Shown: positions 26,512 through 36,050 of the stretch, piece after piece
Layout of the letters: each line of letters begins with the position of its first letter
Position numbering within the stretch: position 1 is the stretch's first letter
Assembly (NCBI RefSeq): GCF_000633395.1
Contig: NZ_AYMU01000004.1
Coordinates: forward strand, 490,317-554,316
DNA length: 64,000 nt
Direction of reading: 5' to 3'
From: Pseudomonas sp. PH1b
GTDB lineage: Bacteria > Pseudomonadota > Gammaproteobacteria > Pseudomonadales > Pseudomonadaceae
Program-made: the position numbers and the translations under genes
The notes under the pieces: generated by a model
The model's database searches: none
What the model saw: only the letters and a program-made list of their open reading frames with translations
Told to the model about the DNA's origin: nothing

Positions 26512-27264
26512 GTGAGCCGCCTGTTATTGAATTGCGACATCGGCGAAAGCTTTGGCAACTGGACCCTGGGCCTGGATGCCGAGGTGATGCCCTTTATCGA
26601 CTGCGCCAACATTGCCTGCGGCTTCCATGCCGGCGACCCGGGCATCATGCGCAAGACCGTGGCCCTGGCCCTGGCCAATGGTGTGCGCATCGGCGCCCAC
26701 CCGGCGTACCAGGACCTGGCCGGCTTTGGCCGCCGCTCCATGAGCTACTCGCCCCAGGAAATCCAGGACCTGCTGCACTACCAGATCGGCGCGCTGGACG
26801 GCATCTGCCGGGCCCAGGGCGGCCGGGTCGAGTACGTCAAACCCCACGGCGCGATGTACAACGACATGATGGCCAAGCCGACCCAGCTGCGAGCGGTGAT
26901 CCAGGCGGTGGCGGCCTACGACCCGCAACTGCCGCTGATGCTCATGGCCACCCGCGACAACAGCGCGGCCCAGGCCCTGGGCGACGAGTTCGGCGTGACC
27001 CTGTGGTTCGAGGCCTTTGCCGATCGCGCCTACGACAGTGCCGGGCACCTGGTGTCGCGGCAATTGCCCGGGGCGGTGCACCACGATGCGCAAACCATCC
27101 TCCAGCAGGCCCTGACCATTGCCCGGGGCGAAACCCTGACCGCCAGCGACGGCAGCGCCTTGCTGCTGCACGCCAACACCCTGTGCGTGCATGGCGACAA
27201 CGCCAGTTCGGTGGCGGCGGTGCAGCGCATTCGCGAGGCCCTGAACCAGCAGTCCGGCCTATGA
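26512..27264 (+). CDS. pxpA: 5-oxoprolinase subunit A (LamB/YcsF family)
   Basis: Length 250 aa from GTG 26512, with ACAGGAG upstream. Family hallmarks are [10 protein letters not shown] at the N-terminus, [27 protein letters not shown] and [11 protein letters not shown]. PxpA acts with PxpB and PxpC in ATP-dependent opening of 5-oxoproline (pyroglutamate) to glutamate. The stop overlaps the pxpB start (ATGA), indicating translational coupling. Confidence 0.96.
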   Translation: MSRLLLNCDIGESFGNWTLGLDAEVMPFIDCANIACGFHAGDPGIMRKTVALALANGVRIGAHPAYQDLAGFGRRSMSYSPQEIQDLLHYQIGALDGICRAQGGRVEYVKPHGAMYNDMMAKPTQLRAVIQAVAAYDPQLPLMLMATRDNSAAQALGDEFGVTLWFEAFADRAYDSAGHLVSRQLPGAVHHDAQTILQQALTIARGETLTASDGSALLLHANTLCVHGDNASSVAAVQRIREALNQQSGL

Positions 27265-27965
27265 AGCCACAGGTTGAAGTAGTTGCCATCGACTGCCTGA
27301 TGGTGCGTCTGTTCGAGGTGATCGCCGAGGACAACATGCCCTGGATGCTGGCCGCCGCCGAAGGGCTGCGGCGGGCCTTTGGCGAGTCGCTGGTCGATCT
27401 GGTGCCGTCCTACACCACGCTGATGGTGCATTACGACTTGCTGGCCCTGAGCCCGTCCGAGGCCCGGCAGCGGATCGAGGTCGCCTTGACCGATCTCACG
27501 CCAGGCACCACTCAGGCCGGGCGCGAGCATGTGCTGCCGGTGTGGTACGACCTCAGTGTCGGGCCGGAGCTGAAGTTGTTGTCCCGGCGCAGCGGGCTGT
27601 CGGTGGCCGAGGTGATCGAGCGTCACAGCCAGCGTGAATATCAAGTGTTTGCCCTGGGCTTCGCGCCCGGATTCGCCTTCATGGGCCTGGTGGAAGAGGC
27701 GCTGGCGAGCCCCCGCTTGAACACCCCGCGCAAGCGTGTGGCAGCCGGCAGCGTCGGCATTGCCGAACGGCAGACCGCGGCTTACCCGGTGGTATCGCCG
27801 GGAGGGTGGAACCTGATCGGCCGCACCCCAAGCCGCTTGTTCGACCGCGAGCGCGACGGCTACAGCCTGATGCAACCAGGGGACCGGGTGCGCTTTGCCG
27901 CGGTGGAGCGGGCCGAGTTCCTGCGCCTGGGGGGCGATGACACGCCACTGGAGGTGCCGGCATGA
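27261..27965 (+). CDS. pxpB: 5-oxoprolinase subunit B (KipI family)
   Basis: Length 234 aa from ATG 27261, overlapping the pxpA stop by four bases. The allophanate-hydrolase subunit 1 fold is recognisable from [36 protein letters not shown] and [14 protein letters not shown]. subtilis KipI, a kinase inhibitor, is a homologue, but the operon here supports the oxoprolinase role. It overlaps pxpC by four bases (27962-27965). Confidence 0.96.
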   Translation: MKPQVEVVAIDCLMVRLFEVIAEDNMPWMLAAAEGLRRAFGESLVDLVPSYTTLMVHYDLLALSPSEARQRIEVALTDLTPGTTQAGREHVLPVWYDLSVGPELKLLSRRSGLSVAEVIERHSQREYQVFALGFAPGFAFMGLVEEALASPRLNTPRKRVAAGSVGIAERQTAAYPVVSPGGWNLIGRTPSRLFDRERDGYSLMQPGDRVRFAAVERAEFLRLGGDDTPLEVPA

Positions 27966-28879
27966 GCCGTTTGCTGATCGAGGCCAGCACCCCGCTGTGC
28001 CTGCTGCAGGATGCCGGGCGTTTTGGCGTGCGCCACCTGGGGGTGACCCAGGGCGGAGCGCTGGACTGGGTCTCCATGTCCTGGGCCAACTGGTTGCTGG
28101 GCAATGCCCTGGATGCGCCCGTGGTGGAAATCACCCTCGGCGGCTTGACCCTGGTGGCCGAGGACTATTGCCTGCTGGCCCTGGCCGGCGCTGATCTTGG
28201 GGCTTATGTGGATGAGCGGCCGTTGACCCCGGGGCGCAGTTTTGTCCTGCAAAAAGGCCAGCGCCTGCGTTTCACTCAACCCTTCTTCGGTGCGCGGGCG
28301 TACCTGGCGGCGCCGGGCGGTTTCGATGCGCCCAGGGTGCTGGGCAGTTGTGCCAGCGTGCTGCGCGAATCCCTGGGTGGGCTCGACGGTCATGGCCGGG
28401 CGCTGAGCGAGGGCGCCTGGCTGGGCTATTCAGGGCAGGGTGGGGCGCTCAAGAGCCTGTCGCCCGCGCAGTTGACGGATTGGCAATCCGCGGCCCCCCT
28501 GGAGGTGATCCTGGGTGCGCAGATTGGCCAGTTCAGCGGCTTGAGCCTGTTCGATGCCTTCAACAGCCGTTGGACCCTGGACAGCCGTGCCGACCGCATG
28601 GGCGCGCGCCTGCTGGGGCCACAATTGCAGTATCAGGGACCACCGATGATTTCCGAGGGCATTCCCCTGGGGGCGATCCAGGTGCCGCCGGATGGCCAGC
28701 CGATCGTTCTGCTCAATGATCGGCAGACCATTGGCGGTTATCCGCGACTGGGGGCGCTGACGCCGTTGTCCCTGGCGCGGCTGGCACAGTGCCTGCCGGG
28801 CAGTGAGCTGCGTTTGGCGCCGGTGGTACAGGAGACGGCGCATCAGCAGCAGGTGGCGTTCTTGCGGCGTTTTGGGTGA
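27962..28879 (+). CDS. pxpC: 5-oxoprolinase subunit C (KipA family)
   Basis: Length 305 aa, allophanate-hydrolase subunit 2 fold, with LQDAGRFGVRHLGVTQGGALD near the N-terminus, YLAAPGGFDAP in the middle and SEGIPLGAIQVPPDGQPIVLLNDRQT near the end. The biotin-dependent carboxyltransferase-like fold is reused for oxoproline hydrolysis together with PxpB. It is the last gene of the operon and is followed by a REP pair. Confidence 0.95.
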   Translation: MSRLLIEASTPLCLLQDAGRFGVRHLGVTQGGALDWVSMSWANWLLGNALDAPVVEITLGGLTLVAEDYCLLALAGADLGAYVDERPLTPGRSFVLQKGQRLRFTQPFFGARAYLAAPGGFDAPRVLGSCASVLRESLGGLDGHGRALSEGAWLGYSGQGGALKSLSPAQLTDWQSAAPLEVILGAQIGQFSGLSLFDAFNSRWTLDSRADRMGARLLGPQLQYQGPPMISEGIPLGAIQVPPDGQPIVLLNDRQTIGGYPRLGALTPLSLARLAQCLPGSELRLAPVVQETAHQQQVAFLRRFG

Positions 28880-28890
28880 TGGACAAGCGC

Positions 28891-28944
28891 TTCGCCGGCC
28901 AGCCGGCTCCTACAGGGTTGGGTAGGAGCCAGCTGGCTGGCGAA
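28891..28944. repeat. REP inverted pair after pxpC
   Basis: TTCGCCGGCCAGCCGGCTCCTAC (28891-28913) faces GTAGGAGCCAGCTGGCTGGCGAA (28922-28944) over an eight-base linker. It sits between the convergent pxpC and VWA genes and can form a long hairpin in either transcript. Confidence 0.9.
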
Positions 28945-28949
28945 CGGGT

Positions 28950-30128
28950 TTATTTGGACAGGAAACGCATGCCTTCTTCCAGGCCGCGCAAGGTCAGGGG
29001 GTACATCTGGTCCTCGATCAGGTCGCGCACGATGTTGGTGGACGCGGTGTAGCCCCAGGTGTCCTTGGGGTAGGGGTTGATCCAGATGAGTTTCTTGTAC
29101 TTTTCCATGAAGCGCTGCATCCACACATAACCGGCTTCCTCGTTCCAGTGCTCGACGCTGCCGCCGGCCTGGGTGATCTCGTAGGGGGCCATGGCGGCGT
29201 CGCCGACGAAGATCACCTTGTAGTCGGCACCGTACTTGTGCAGCAGGTCCTGGGTCGAGGTGCGTTCCGAGCCGCGGCGCAGGTTGTTCTTCCACACCGA
29301 TTCGTAGATGAAGTTGTGGAAGTAGTAGTACTCCAGGTGCTTGAACTCGGTCTTGCAGGCCGAGAACAGTTCCTCGCAGATCTTCACGTGGGCATCCATG
29401 GAACCGCCGATGTCGAACAGCAACAGCAACTTGATGCTGTTGCGCCGCTCCGGACGCATCTGGATGTTCAGCAGCCCGGCATCCCGCGCGGTGTGGTCGA
29501 TGGTGCCATCGATGTCCAGTTCTTCCGCCGCACCCTGGCGGGCGAACTTGCGCAACCGGCGCAGGGCCACCTTGATGTTGCGGGTGCCCAGTTCCACCGA
29601 GTCGTCGAGGTTCTTGTACTCGCGCTGGTCCCAGACCTTGACCGCCTTGCCCTGGCGCTTGCCGGCGTCACCCACGCGGATGCCTTCCGGGTTGAAGCCG
29701 CCGGAGCCGAAGGGGCTGGTGCCGCCGGTGCCGATCCACTTGTTGCCGCCGGCGTGGCGTTCCTTCTGTTCTTCCAGGCGCTTCTTGAACTCTTCGATGA
29801 GCTTGTCCAGGCCGCCCAGGGACTGGATCTGTGCCCGCTCTTCGTCCGTCAGGGAGCGCTCGAACTCCTTGCGCAGCCAATCCTCGGGGATCAGCGCCTG
29901 CAAGTGGTCGTCGAGTTTTTCCAGGCCGTTGAAGTAGGCGCCGAAGGCCCGGTCGAACTTGTCGAAATGCCGTTCGTCCTTCACCAGGATCGCCCGGGCG
30001 AGGTAGTAGAACTCGTCCATGTCGGCGAAGGTCACGCGCTGCTTGAGCGCGTTGATCAGGTCCAGCAGTTCGCGCACCGAGACCGGAACCTTGGCCGCGC
30101 GCATTTCATTGAACAGGTTGAGCAACAT
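28950..30128 (-). CDS. VWA-domain protein (CoxE-like), partner of MoxR ATPase
   Basis: Length 392 aa. The N-terminus begins MLLNLFNEMRAAKVPVSVREL, typical of CoxE-like proteins; a charged linker (about 90-170) leads to a von Willebrand A domain whose metal site is DIGGS (239-243, a DxGxS form of DxSxS). Further VWA blocks are FHNFIYESVW and VIFVGDAAMAPYEI. MoxR-VWA pairs act as metal-insertion or protein-remodelling chaperones; the client is unknown here. It starts 12 bp after the MoxR gene on the same strand. Confidence 0.88.
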   Translation of the reverse strand: MLLNLFNEMRAAKVPVSVRELLDLINALKQRVTFADMDEFYYLARAILVKDERHFDKFDRAFGAYFNGLEKLDDHLQALIPEDWLRKEFERSLTDEERAQIQSLGGLDKLIEEFKKRLEEQKERHAGGNKWIGTGGTSPFGSGGFNPEGIRVGDAGKRQGKAVKVWDQREYKNLDDSVELGTRNIKVALRRLRKFARQGAAEELDIDGTIDHTARDAGLLNIQMRPERRNSIKLLLLFDIGGSMDAHVKICEELFSACKTEFKHLEYYYFHNFIYESVWKNNLRRGSERTSTQDLLHKYGADYKVIFVGDAAMAPYEITQAGGSVEHWNEEAGYVWMQRFMEKYKKLIWINPYPKDTWGYTASTNIVRDLIEDQMYPLTLRGLEEGMRFLSK

Positions 30129-30140
30129 GGCATCAGCCTC

Positions 30141-30986
30141 TTAGCGACTGCCGCGACGGCTCATGAAGGCCAGGCGTTCGAGCAGTTGCACGTCCTGCTC
30201 GTTCTTCACCAGGGCGCCGGCCAGGGGCGGGATGGCCTTGGTCGGGTCGCGCTCGCGCAGCACCGCTTCGCCGATGTTGTCGGCCATCAGCAGCTTGAGC
30301 CAGTCCACCAGCTCGGAGGTGGACGGTTTCTTCTTCAGGCCCGGCACCTTGCGCACATCGAAGAACACGTCGAGGGCTTCGCTGACCAGGTCCTTCTTGA
30401 TGTCCGGATAGTGCACGTCGACGATCTTCTGCAGGGTGGTGCGGTCGGGGAAGGCGATGTAGTGGAAGAAGCAGCGGCGCAGGAAGGCGTCCGGCAGCTC
30501 TTTCTCGTTGTTGGAGGTAATGATGATGATCGGCCGCTGCTTGGCCTTGATGGTCTCGTCGATCTCGTAGACGTAGAACTCCATCTTGTCGAGCTCTTGC
30601 AGCAGGTCGTTGGGGAACTCGATGTCGGCCTTGTCGATCTCGTCGATCAGCAGGATCACCCGCTCCTCGGACTCGAAGGCTTCCCAGAGCTTGCCCTTCT
30701 TCAGGTAGTTGCGGATGTCGTGGACCTTGTCCACGCCCAGCTGGGAGTCCCGCAGGCGGCTGACCGCGTCGTACTCATAGAGACCCTGATGGGCCTTGGT
30801 GGTGGACTTGATGTGCCAGGTGATCAGCTTGGCGCCGAAGGATTCGGCCAACTGCTCGGCGAGCATGGTCTTGCCGGTGCCGGGTTCGCCCTTGACCAGC
30901 AGCGGACGCTCCAGGGTGATGGCGGCATTGACTGCCAGCTTCAGGTCATCAGTGGCGACGTATGCGCTGGTGCCTTCGAACTTCAT
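30141..30986 (-). CDS. MoxR-family AAA+ ATPase
   Basis: Length 281 aa from ATG 30986, with GAGGAATT upstream. Walker A GEPGTGKT is at 33-40, Walker B VILLIDEIDKAD near 110-121, sensor 1 at IIITSNNEKELPDAFLRRC. The layout fits the MoxR class that works with VWA proteins. It is in an operon with the CoxE-like gene and upstream of it. The DUF748 gene 142 bp upstream has the same orientation but is probably separate. Confidence 0.92.
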   Translation of the reverse strand: MKFEGTSAYVATDDLKLAVNAAITLERPLLVKGEPGTGKTMLAEQLAESFGAKLITWHIKSTTKAHQGLYEYDAVSRLRDSQLGVDKVHDIRNYLKKGKLWEAFESEERVILLIDEIDKADIEFPNDLLQELDKMEFYVYEIDETIKAKQRPIIIITSNNEKELPDAFLRRCFFHYIAFPDRTTLQKIVDVHYPDIKKDLVSEALDVFFDVRKVPGLKKKPSTSELVDWLKLLMADNIGEAVLRERDPTKAIPPLAGALVKNEQDVQLLERLAFMSRRGSR

Positions 30987-31128
30987 CTGCAATTCCTCGA
31001 AACGGTGACGGCGAGCTGCCCGGGGCAGGTCGGATGAATAAACGCGGTGGCCGACTATAACGCGGCGCCCGGTCGACTGTGAACGTAGACGCCCCATTCA
31101 GTCTCTGAATGAGGCGTCACGGGGTGAC

Positions 31129-32205
31129 TCAGTCAGTCGAAGGCTTGGGCTGCTCATAGCGGGCATTGAACGCCTGGACGAAGCCGTTGCGTAAAATCTG
31201 CAAAAAAGCCTGGAACGCGCTGATATCTTGCTGGTGCACGCTACCACTGAGTTCGACCCGGGTGGCGAACTGGTTCTTGCGCTGGTTCTTCAGCACGGTT
31301 TCGCTGGCGCCGACCAGCGCCTCCCATACCGAGCGGAAAATGCTCTTGTTGCGGTTCTCCACATCCTGTTGCCAGTTGAACACTTCCACGTCCCGCAGCA
31401 GTGGCTTGATGTAGCCATGCAGCTGGCCTTTCTCGGCCTGGGCCTCGATCACCACATCGCCGTGGCCGGCGTTGAAGTCGAACTTGCCGTAGGCCGAGGC
31501 GAAGTCGTTGAAGCGCTTGAGCTCGATGTCCCGGGCCCGCAGGCGGAACTCGAAGTTCTCGAAATTGCTCAAGGGGTCGAAGGTGGCCGTGCTTTCCATG
31601 GGCGCCTGGCCCTGCAGCAGGGCCTTGCCGTCAAAGCGCGCATCGCGCTTGCCCTGAGTGTCCACGACATTGGTCAGGTTGTAGAAACTGGCGTTGACCT
31701 GGGTTGCGCCGATGTTCACCGGCGGCGTGGAGCTGAAGTTGCGAAAGTGGATCTTGCCGTCGTCGATCCGCACCTCGTCCAGGGTGATGGGCAGCAGCTT
31801 GCCCAACTGGGCGCGCCAGTCAGTGCCTTCACCGGTCTGCGAGGCCTGCTTGTCGGCCCCGCCGTCGACGAAGTTCAGCTCCGGCTGGACGAACTGCGCC
31901 TTGGCTACCACCGCGTGGTCATACCACAGCGAATGCCAGCTCACCGAGAGGTCGATCAGCGGCGCCTTGACGAAAGGCACCGGCACCTTGCCGCTGACCT
32001 TGACGATCTCCAGGCCGTTGATCCGGTACGCCCCGCGCCACAGGGCCAGGTCGATATCGGCGATCTGCCCGCGGTAGTCACCCATGTCCGCCAGCTTGCC
32101 ATTCAGGTAGTCGCGCACCAGGTAGGGCAGGGCGAGGTGCAGGGCTACCAGCACCAGCGCCAGGCCTGCCAGGGTCCATAGGGGCCAACGGTAACGAGCT
32201 TTCAT
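31129..32205 (-). CDS. DUF748/AsmA-like envelope protein
   Basis: Length 358 aa. One N-terminal membrane anchor (about 8-28) is followed by a long beta-rich periplasmic region with DUF748-type segments (LWRGAYRINGLEIVKVSGK, SWHSLWYDHAVVAKAQF, NFEFRLRARDIELKRFND). DUF748 proteins belong to the AsmA-like superfamily associated with outer-membrane lipid traffic; the specific role is unknown. It is divergent from cysK, 126 bp apart. Confidence 0.82.
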   Translation of the reverse strand: MKARYRWPLWTLAGLALVLVALHLALPYLVRDYLNGKLADMGDYRGQIADIDLALWRGAYRINGLEIVKVSGKVPVPFVKAPLIDLSVSWHSLWYDHAVVAKAQFVQPELNFVDGGADKQASQTGEGTDWRAQLGKLLPITLDEVRIDDGKIHFRNFSSTPPVNIGATQVNASFYNLTNVVDTQGKRDARFDGKALLQGQAPMESTATFDPLSNFENFEFRLRARDIELKRFNDFASAYGKFDFNAGHGDVVIEAQAEKGQLHGYIKPLLRDVEVFNWQQDVENRNKSIFRSVWEALVGASETVLKNQRKNQFATRVELSGSVHQQDISAFQAFLQILRNGFVQAFNARYEQPKPSTD

Positions 32206-32331
32206 AGTGGGAGATCTCCAGCCGTATAAGGCATTGACTGCTCACCGTCACAGGGGTTCGGTGCGACTGGACGCTCACGGGCACCAGGCATACCCTTGAG
32301 CACTTCTTCACTGCTGCATAAGGACCCAGCC

Positions 32332-33306
32332 ATGAGCCGAATTTTTGCTGACAACGCCCATTCCATCGGTAATACGCCCTTGGTGCAGATCAACCGCATC
32401 GCCCCGCGCGGGGTCTCCATCCTGGCCAAGATCGAAGGGCGCAACCCGGGCTACTCGGTGAAATGCCGGATCGGCGCAAACATGATCTGGGACGCCGAAA
32501 GCAGCGGCAAGCTCAAGCCGGGCATGACCATTGTCGAGCCGACCTCGGGCAATACCGGGATCGGCCTGGCGTTCGTCGCCGCCGCCCGTGGCTACAAGCT
32601 GATGCTGACCATGCCGGCGTCCATGAGCATCGAGCGGCGCAAGGTGCTCAAGGCCCTGGGCGCCGAGCTGGTGCTCACCGAACCGGCCAAGGGCATGAAG
32701 GGGGCGATCGACAAGGCCGCGGAAATCCTGGCCAGCGATACGTCCAGGTACTTCATGCCGCAGCAGTTCGACAACCCGGCCAACCCGGCCATCCACGAAA
32801 AGACCACCGGGCCGGAAATCTGGAACGACACCGACGGCGCGGTGGACGTGCTGGTGGCCGGGGTCGGGACGGGCGGCACCATCAGCGGCGTGTCGCGTTA
32901 CATCAAGAAGACCCAGGGCAAGCCGATCCTCTCGGTGGCGGTGGAGCCGGTGACGTCGCCGGTGATCACCCAGAAGCTGGCCGGGGAAGAGATCAAGCCC
33001 AGCCCGCACAAGATTCAGGGCATCGGTGCCGGCTTCGTGCCCAAGAACCTCGACCTGGAAATGGTCGACCGGGTCGAGCTGGTGACCGATGAGGAATCCA
33101 AGGCCATGGCCCTGCGCCTGATGCAGGAAGAGGGCATCCTGTGCGGTATTTCCTGCGGTGCGGCGATGGCCGTGGCGGTACGCCTGGCGGAAACCCCGGA
33201 GATGCAGGGCAAGACCATCGTGGTGATCCTCCCGGATTCCGGCGAGCGCTACCTGTCGAGCATGCTGTTCAGCGACCTGTTCACCGAGCAGGAAAACCAG
33301 CAGTAA
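32332..33306 (+). CDS. cysK: Cysteine synthase A (O-acetylserine sulfhydrylase)
   Basis: Length 324 aa from ATG 32332 with AAGGA upstream. The PLP lysine is Lys44 in NPGYSVKCR, the substrate loop is TSGNTG, the PLP phosphate loop is GTGGTISG, and a second serine motif is in [10 protein letters not shown]. It condenses O-acetylserine with sulfide to cysteine in the cytoplasm. Asn-Pro-x-x-Ser-Val-Lys-x-Arg and the length favour CysK over CysM. A single gene. Confidence 0.95.
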   Translation: MSRIFADNAHSIGNTPLVQINRIAPRGVSILAKIEGRNPGYSVKCRIGANMIWDAESSGKLKPGMTIVEPTSGNTGIGLAFVAAARGYKLMLTMPASMSIERRKVLKALGAELVLTEPAKGMKGAIDKAAEILASDTSRYFMPQQFDNPANPAIHEKTTGPEIWNDTDGAVDVLVAGVGTGGTISGVSRYIKKTQGKPILSVAVEPVTSPVITQKLAGEEIKPSPHKIQGIGAGFVPKNLDLEMVDRVELVTDEESKAMALRLMQEEGILCGISCGAAMAVAVRLAETPEMQGKTIVVILPDSGERYLSSMLFSDLFTEQENQQ

Positions 33307-33552
33307 CCCGCAGGGGCGCGCCGGCCTCCCAGTCTCCGGGTGCTCCTGCCGGGGACCACAGGTCGGTGAATGCCTGATCCACATCAGTCACCGGCCAGGC
33401 GCCTTATGCTACTTAAGGCATTTGTTGCGCATCCGTTAACGCTGAATGTTGGGTTGTGCGGGTTTTTCCCGGGCCCTGGAGTGTTTATCATTGCCGGCTG
33501 CCAGGTCGGGTGAAGACTCCCCCATGGGCACCTATTTTCAAGGAGTTGTTGC

Positions 33553-34491
33553 ATGAGCTTTTCCTTTGCCGCCAAGTTCGCGGTGTTGTCGCTGTTCATC
33601 GGCAGCATTCTCTACGTGCATTTGCGTGGCAAGGCGCGCCTGCCGGTCCTGCGCCAGTTCGTCAACCATTCGGCGCTGTTCGCCCCCTACAATGCGCTGA
33701 TGTACCTGTTTTCCGGCGTACCCTCCAAACCCTACCTGGACCGCAGCAAGTTTCCCGAGCTGGATGTGCTGCGTGACAACTGGGAAGTGATCCGCGAAGA
33801 GGCCATGCACCTGTTCGACGAGGGGTACATTCGCGCGGCGGAGAAGAACAACGACGCCGGTTTCGGTTCCTTCTTCAAGAAGGGCTGGAAGCGGTTCTAC
33901 CTCAAGTGGTACGACAAGCCACTGCCGTCGGCCGCAGCCCTGTGCCCGAAAACCGTGGAACTGGTCAGCGCCATTCCCAACGTCAAGGGTGCGATGTTCG
34001 CCTTGCTGCCCGGTGGCAGCCACCTGAACCCGCACCGCGACCCCTTTGCCGGTTCCCTGCGTTATCACCTGGGCCTGTCGACCCCCAACTCCGACGCTTG
34101 CCGGATCTTCGTCGACGGCGAAGAGTACGCCTGGCGCGACGGCGAGGACGTGATGTTCGACGAGACCTACGTGCACTGGGTGAAGAACGAAACCGAGACC
34201 ACTCGGGTGATTCTCTTCTGTGATATCGAGCGGCCCCTGAGCAGCCGCCTGATGACCCGCATCAACCGTTGGGTCAGCGCCCAACTGGGCCGTGCCACCG
34301 CGCCGCAGAACCTCGACGACGAGCGGGTCGGCGGGATCAACCAGGCCTACGCCTGGAGCAAGCGTTTCAGCGACAGCTTCAGCGGCGTGGTCAAGCAGTG
34401 GAAGCGCCGCAACCCCACCCTCTACCGCGTTCTGCGTCCGGTCCTGGCGGTGCTGGTGCTGGTGCTGTTGTGGAAGTGGTTGTTCGGATAA
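33553..34491 (+). CDS. lpxO: Aspartyl/asparaginyl beta-hydroxylase family, LpxO-type lipid A hydroxylase
   Basis: Length 312 aa with hydrophobic segments at both ends (residues about 5-22, and 292-310, ending VLAVLVLVLLWKWLFG). The Fe(II)/2-oxoglutarate site is visible: HRDPF with the HxD-like pair, HWVKNETETTRVILF carrying the distal His and Arg. LpxO proteins add a 2-hydroxyl to secondary acyl chains of lipid A at the inner membrane and share this tail-anchored layout. P. aeruginosa has two; which one this matches cannot be told here. Confidence 0.85.
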   Translation: MSFSFAAKFAVLSLFIGSILYVHLRGKARLPVLRQFVNHSALFAPYNALMYLFSGVPSKPYLDRSKFPELDVLRDNWEVIREEAMHLFDEGYIRAAEKNNDAGFGSFFKKGWKRFYLKWYDKPLPSAAALCPKTVELVSAIPNVKGAMFALLPGGSHLNPHRDPFAGSLRYHLGLSTPNSDACRIFVDGEEYAWRDGEDVMFDETYVHWVKNETETTRVILFCDIERPLSSRLMTRINRWVSAQLGRATAPQNLDDERVGGINQAYAWSKRFSDSFSGVVKQWKRRNPTLYRVLRPVLAVLVLVLLWKWLFG

Positions 34492-34582
34492 GTCTTGCAG
34501 TGAATATCGGGCGCTGGTTATATTCGGCGCTCGGTGCATCCCCGGATTCACCGTTTTTCCCCTCATCAAGAAAGATCGGCAC

Positions 34583-34696
34583 ATGACAGGTTCCCCTCTC
34601 AACGCGGTAGTGGTTTCAGCGGTCAACGCTGGCGTCGTGCCGTGCGGGAATCAACAGCCTGTGCAGATCAGCCATTACCCCCCCACCTGTCAGTAG
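34583..34696 (+). CDS. Candidate 37-aa leader peptide upstream of EamA gene
   Basis: An ATG at 34583 opens a 37-codon frame: MTGSPLNAVVVSAVN, then AGVVPCGNQQPVQ, then ISHYPPTCQ, ending TAG at 34694-34696. It is Val-rich early and has a Pro-Cys-Gly turn, with no homopolymer that would name a sensed amino acid. The ribosome site is weak (AAGAAAG at a longer distance). It lies 150 bp before the EamA start in a region that can fold into nested stems. Coding is not proven; the case rests on position and lack of other explanation. Confidence 0.4.
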   Translation: MTGSPLNAVVVSAVNAGVVPCGNQQPVQISHYPPTCQ

Positions 34697-34699
34697 CAC

Positions 34700-34840
34700 G
34701 CCGGTGTACGCAGTCGTATCACCGCCGGGCGTTGGCTTCTCGGGCTGATCGGCAACCGCTGCCGGTTCCTGCGCCCGCCTGAAAAAAACACTACTGAATT
34801 TCAGCTTTGGCTGAGTTGGCTTTTTGCCTGATTACAGGTG
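34700..34840 (+). promoter_or_regulatory. Structured 5' leader of the EamA transporter gene
   Basis: Part of the 355-bp gap between lpxO and the EamA gene. GGGCG (34727-34731) can pair with CGCCC (34772-34776) and enclose the hairpin CGGCA-ACCGC-TGCCG (34750-34764). A second hairpin TCAGC-TTTG-GCTGA (34801-34814) is soon followed by a T-run (34821-34825) just before the ribosome site AGGTGG. The layout suggests attenuation or a ligand- or translation-sensing leader; no known riboswitch class was recognised. Confidence 0.4.
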
Positions 34841-34846
34841 GTTTTC

Positions 34847-35710
34847 ATGCTGCTTATTTCAAAAAAGTCCGCGCTTGCGGCGGCTTCCACGAGCTTGTTC
34901 GTCCTGCTTTGGAGCAGTGGCGCGATCTTCTCCAAATGGGGCCTGGACCACGCTTCACCCTTTGCCTTCCTGCTGATGCGCTTTGCCATCGCCCTGATCG
35001 GGTTGGTGCTGCTGGTGCCGTTGCTCAAGCTCCGGTTGCCGAGGGGCCGTCGGGCCATGGGCTTTGCCGTGGCCACGGGGCTGGTGCTGCTGGGGGCCTA
35101 CCAGGTCTTTTACATCCTGGCCCTGGACCTGAAGGTCACCCCTGGCGTCATGGCCACCCTCATGGGGGTGCAGCCGATCCTCACCGTGGTGCTGATGGAG
35201 CGCCAGCGTTCCTGGAGCCGTCTGTTCGGCCTGGGCCTGGGGCTTACCGGGTTGATCATGGTGGTGTACCAGGGCATCGGCCTGGCGGGAGTGTCGATCT
35301 CCGGCATGCTCTGCGGCTTGCTGGCCCTGGTGAGCATGACCGTCGGCTCGATCATGCAGAAGCGCATCACCGATAACCCGCTGGGCACATTGCCGGTGCA
35401 ATACCTGGCGGGAATGCTGGTGTGCGCGGTGATCGTGCCCTTCCAGCCGTTCCATTTCGAGCACAGCGCCGGGTTCGTGATTCCGGTGTTGTGGATGGGG
35501 CTGGTGGTCTCGGTACTGGCCACGCTGTTGCTGTACCGGTTGATCGCCCAGGGCAACCTGGTGAATGTCACCAGCCTGTTCTACCTGGTACCGGCAGTGA
35601 CCGCGCTGATGGACTATGCCTTTTTCGGCAACCGCCTGGCGTTGCTCAGCCTGCTGGGAATGGGCCTGATCATCGTCGGGCTGGTGTTTGTGTTCCGCAA
35701 GCACGCTTGA
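34847..35710 (+). CDS. EamA/DMT-family transporter
   Basis: Length 287 aa from ATG 34847, with AGGTGG nine bases upstream. Ten helices in two EamA repeats; the first repeat starts LFVLLWSSGAIFSKWGL. Members export amino acids or other metabolites, or import them; substrate unknown. Regulation through the long leader is suggested by the upstream small ORF and stems. Confidence 0.87.
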   Translation: MLLISKKSALAAASTSLFVLLWSSGAIFSKWGLDHASPFAFLLMRFAIALIGLVLLVPLLKLRLPRGRRAMGFAVATGLVLLGAYQVFYILALDLKVTPGVMATLMGVQPILTVVLMERQRSWSRLFGLGLGLTGLIMVVYQGIGLAGVSISGMLCGLLALVSMTVGSIMQKRITDNPLGTLPVQYLAGMLVCAVIVPFQPFHFEHSAGFVIPVLWMGLVVSVLATLLLYRLIAQGNLVNVTSLFYLVPAVTALMDYAFFGNRLALLSLLGMGLIIVGLVFVFRKHA

Positions 35711-36050
35711 TGGACCTGGCGGCGGCCTTCTGGGTCGCCGCTGGCATCTGCGGCCGGGTGCAAGGCCTGGCTGGCGCGGAGTTTCGATTGCAGGATGGGT
35801 CGACAACGGCGCTCAATGGTGGCTATATGGCATTATTGCGAGAGAGGATTGGATCGCGGCGAAAAGCGTCGCGCAACGGCCCTCAGGTCTGATGAAACGG
35901 AGTGGCTGGATCCAAGCCTCAAGGTATTTTTGAAGCCTGGATGTCAGGTTTTTCCGTTGGCTATTTCCAAATGGTCAATCAGAAAAACCTTAAAAGTTAA
36001 AGCCACTGCCTAGACTGACGACATAGTCCTTAATACCAAGGAGAGTCAGT
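35711..36050. other. Intergenic region without a supported gene
   Basis: This 340-bp stretch separates the EamA gene from the fimbrial-like gene. A 60-codon frame from 35710 overlaps the EamA stop but has no ribosome site and unremarkable sequence, so it is not called. The last 100 bases are AT-richer (AAAAACCTTAAAAGTTAAAG) and contain TAGACT at 36011-36016, a possible -10 for the next gene. Confidence 0.5.

Noticed and set aside
35710..35892. 60-codon frame overlapping the EamA stop
   Set aside because: No ribosome site and no family; kept out as unsupported.
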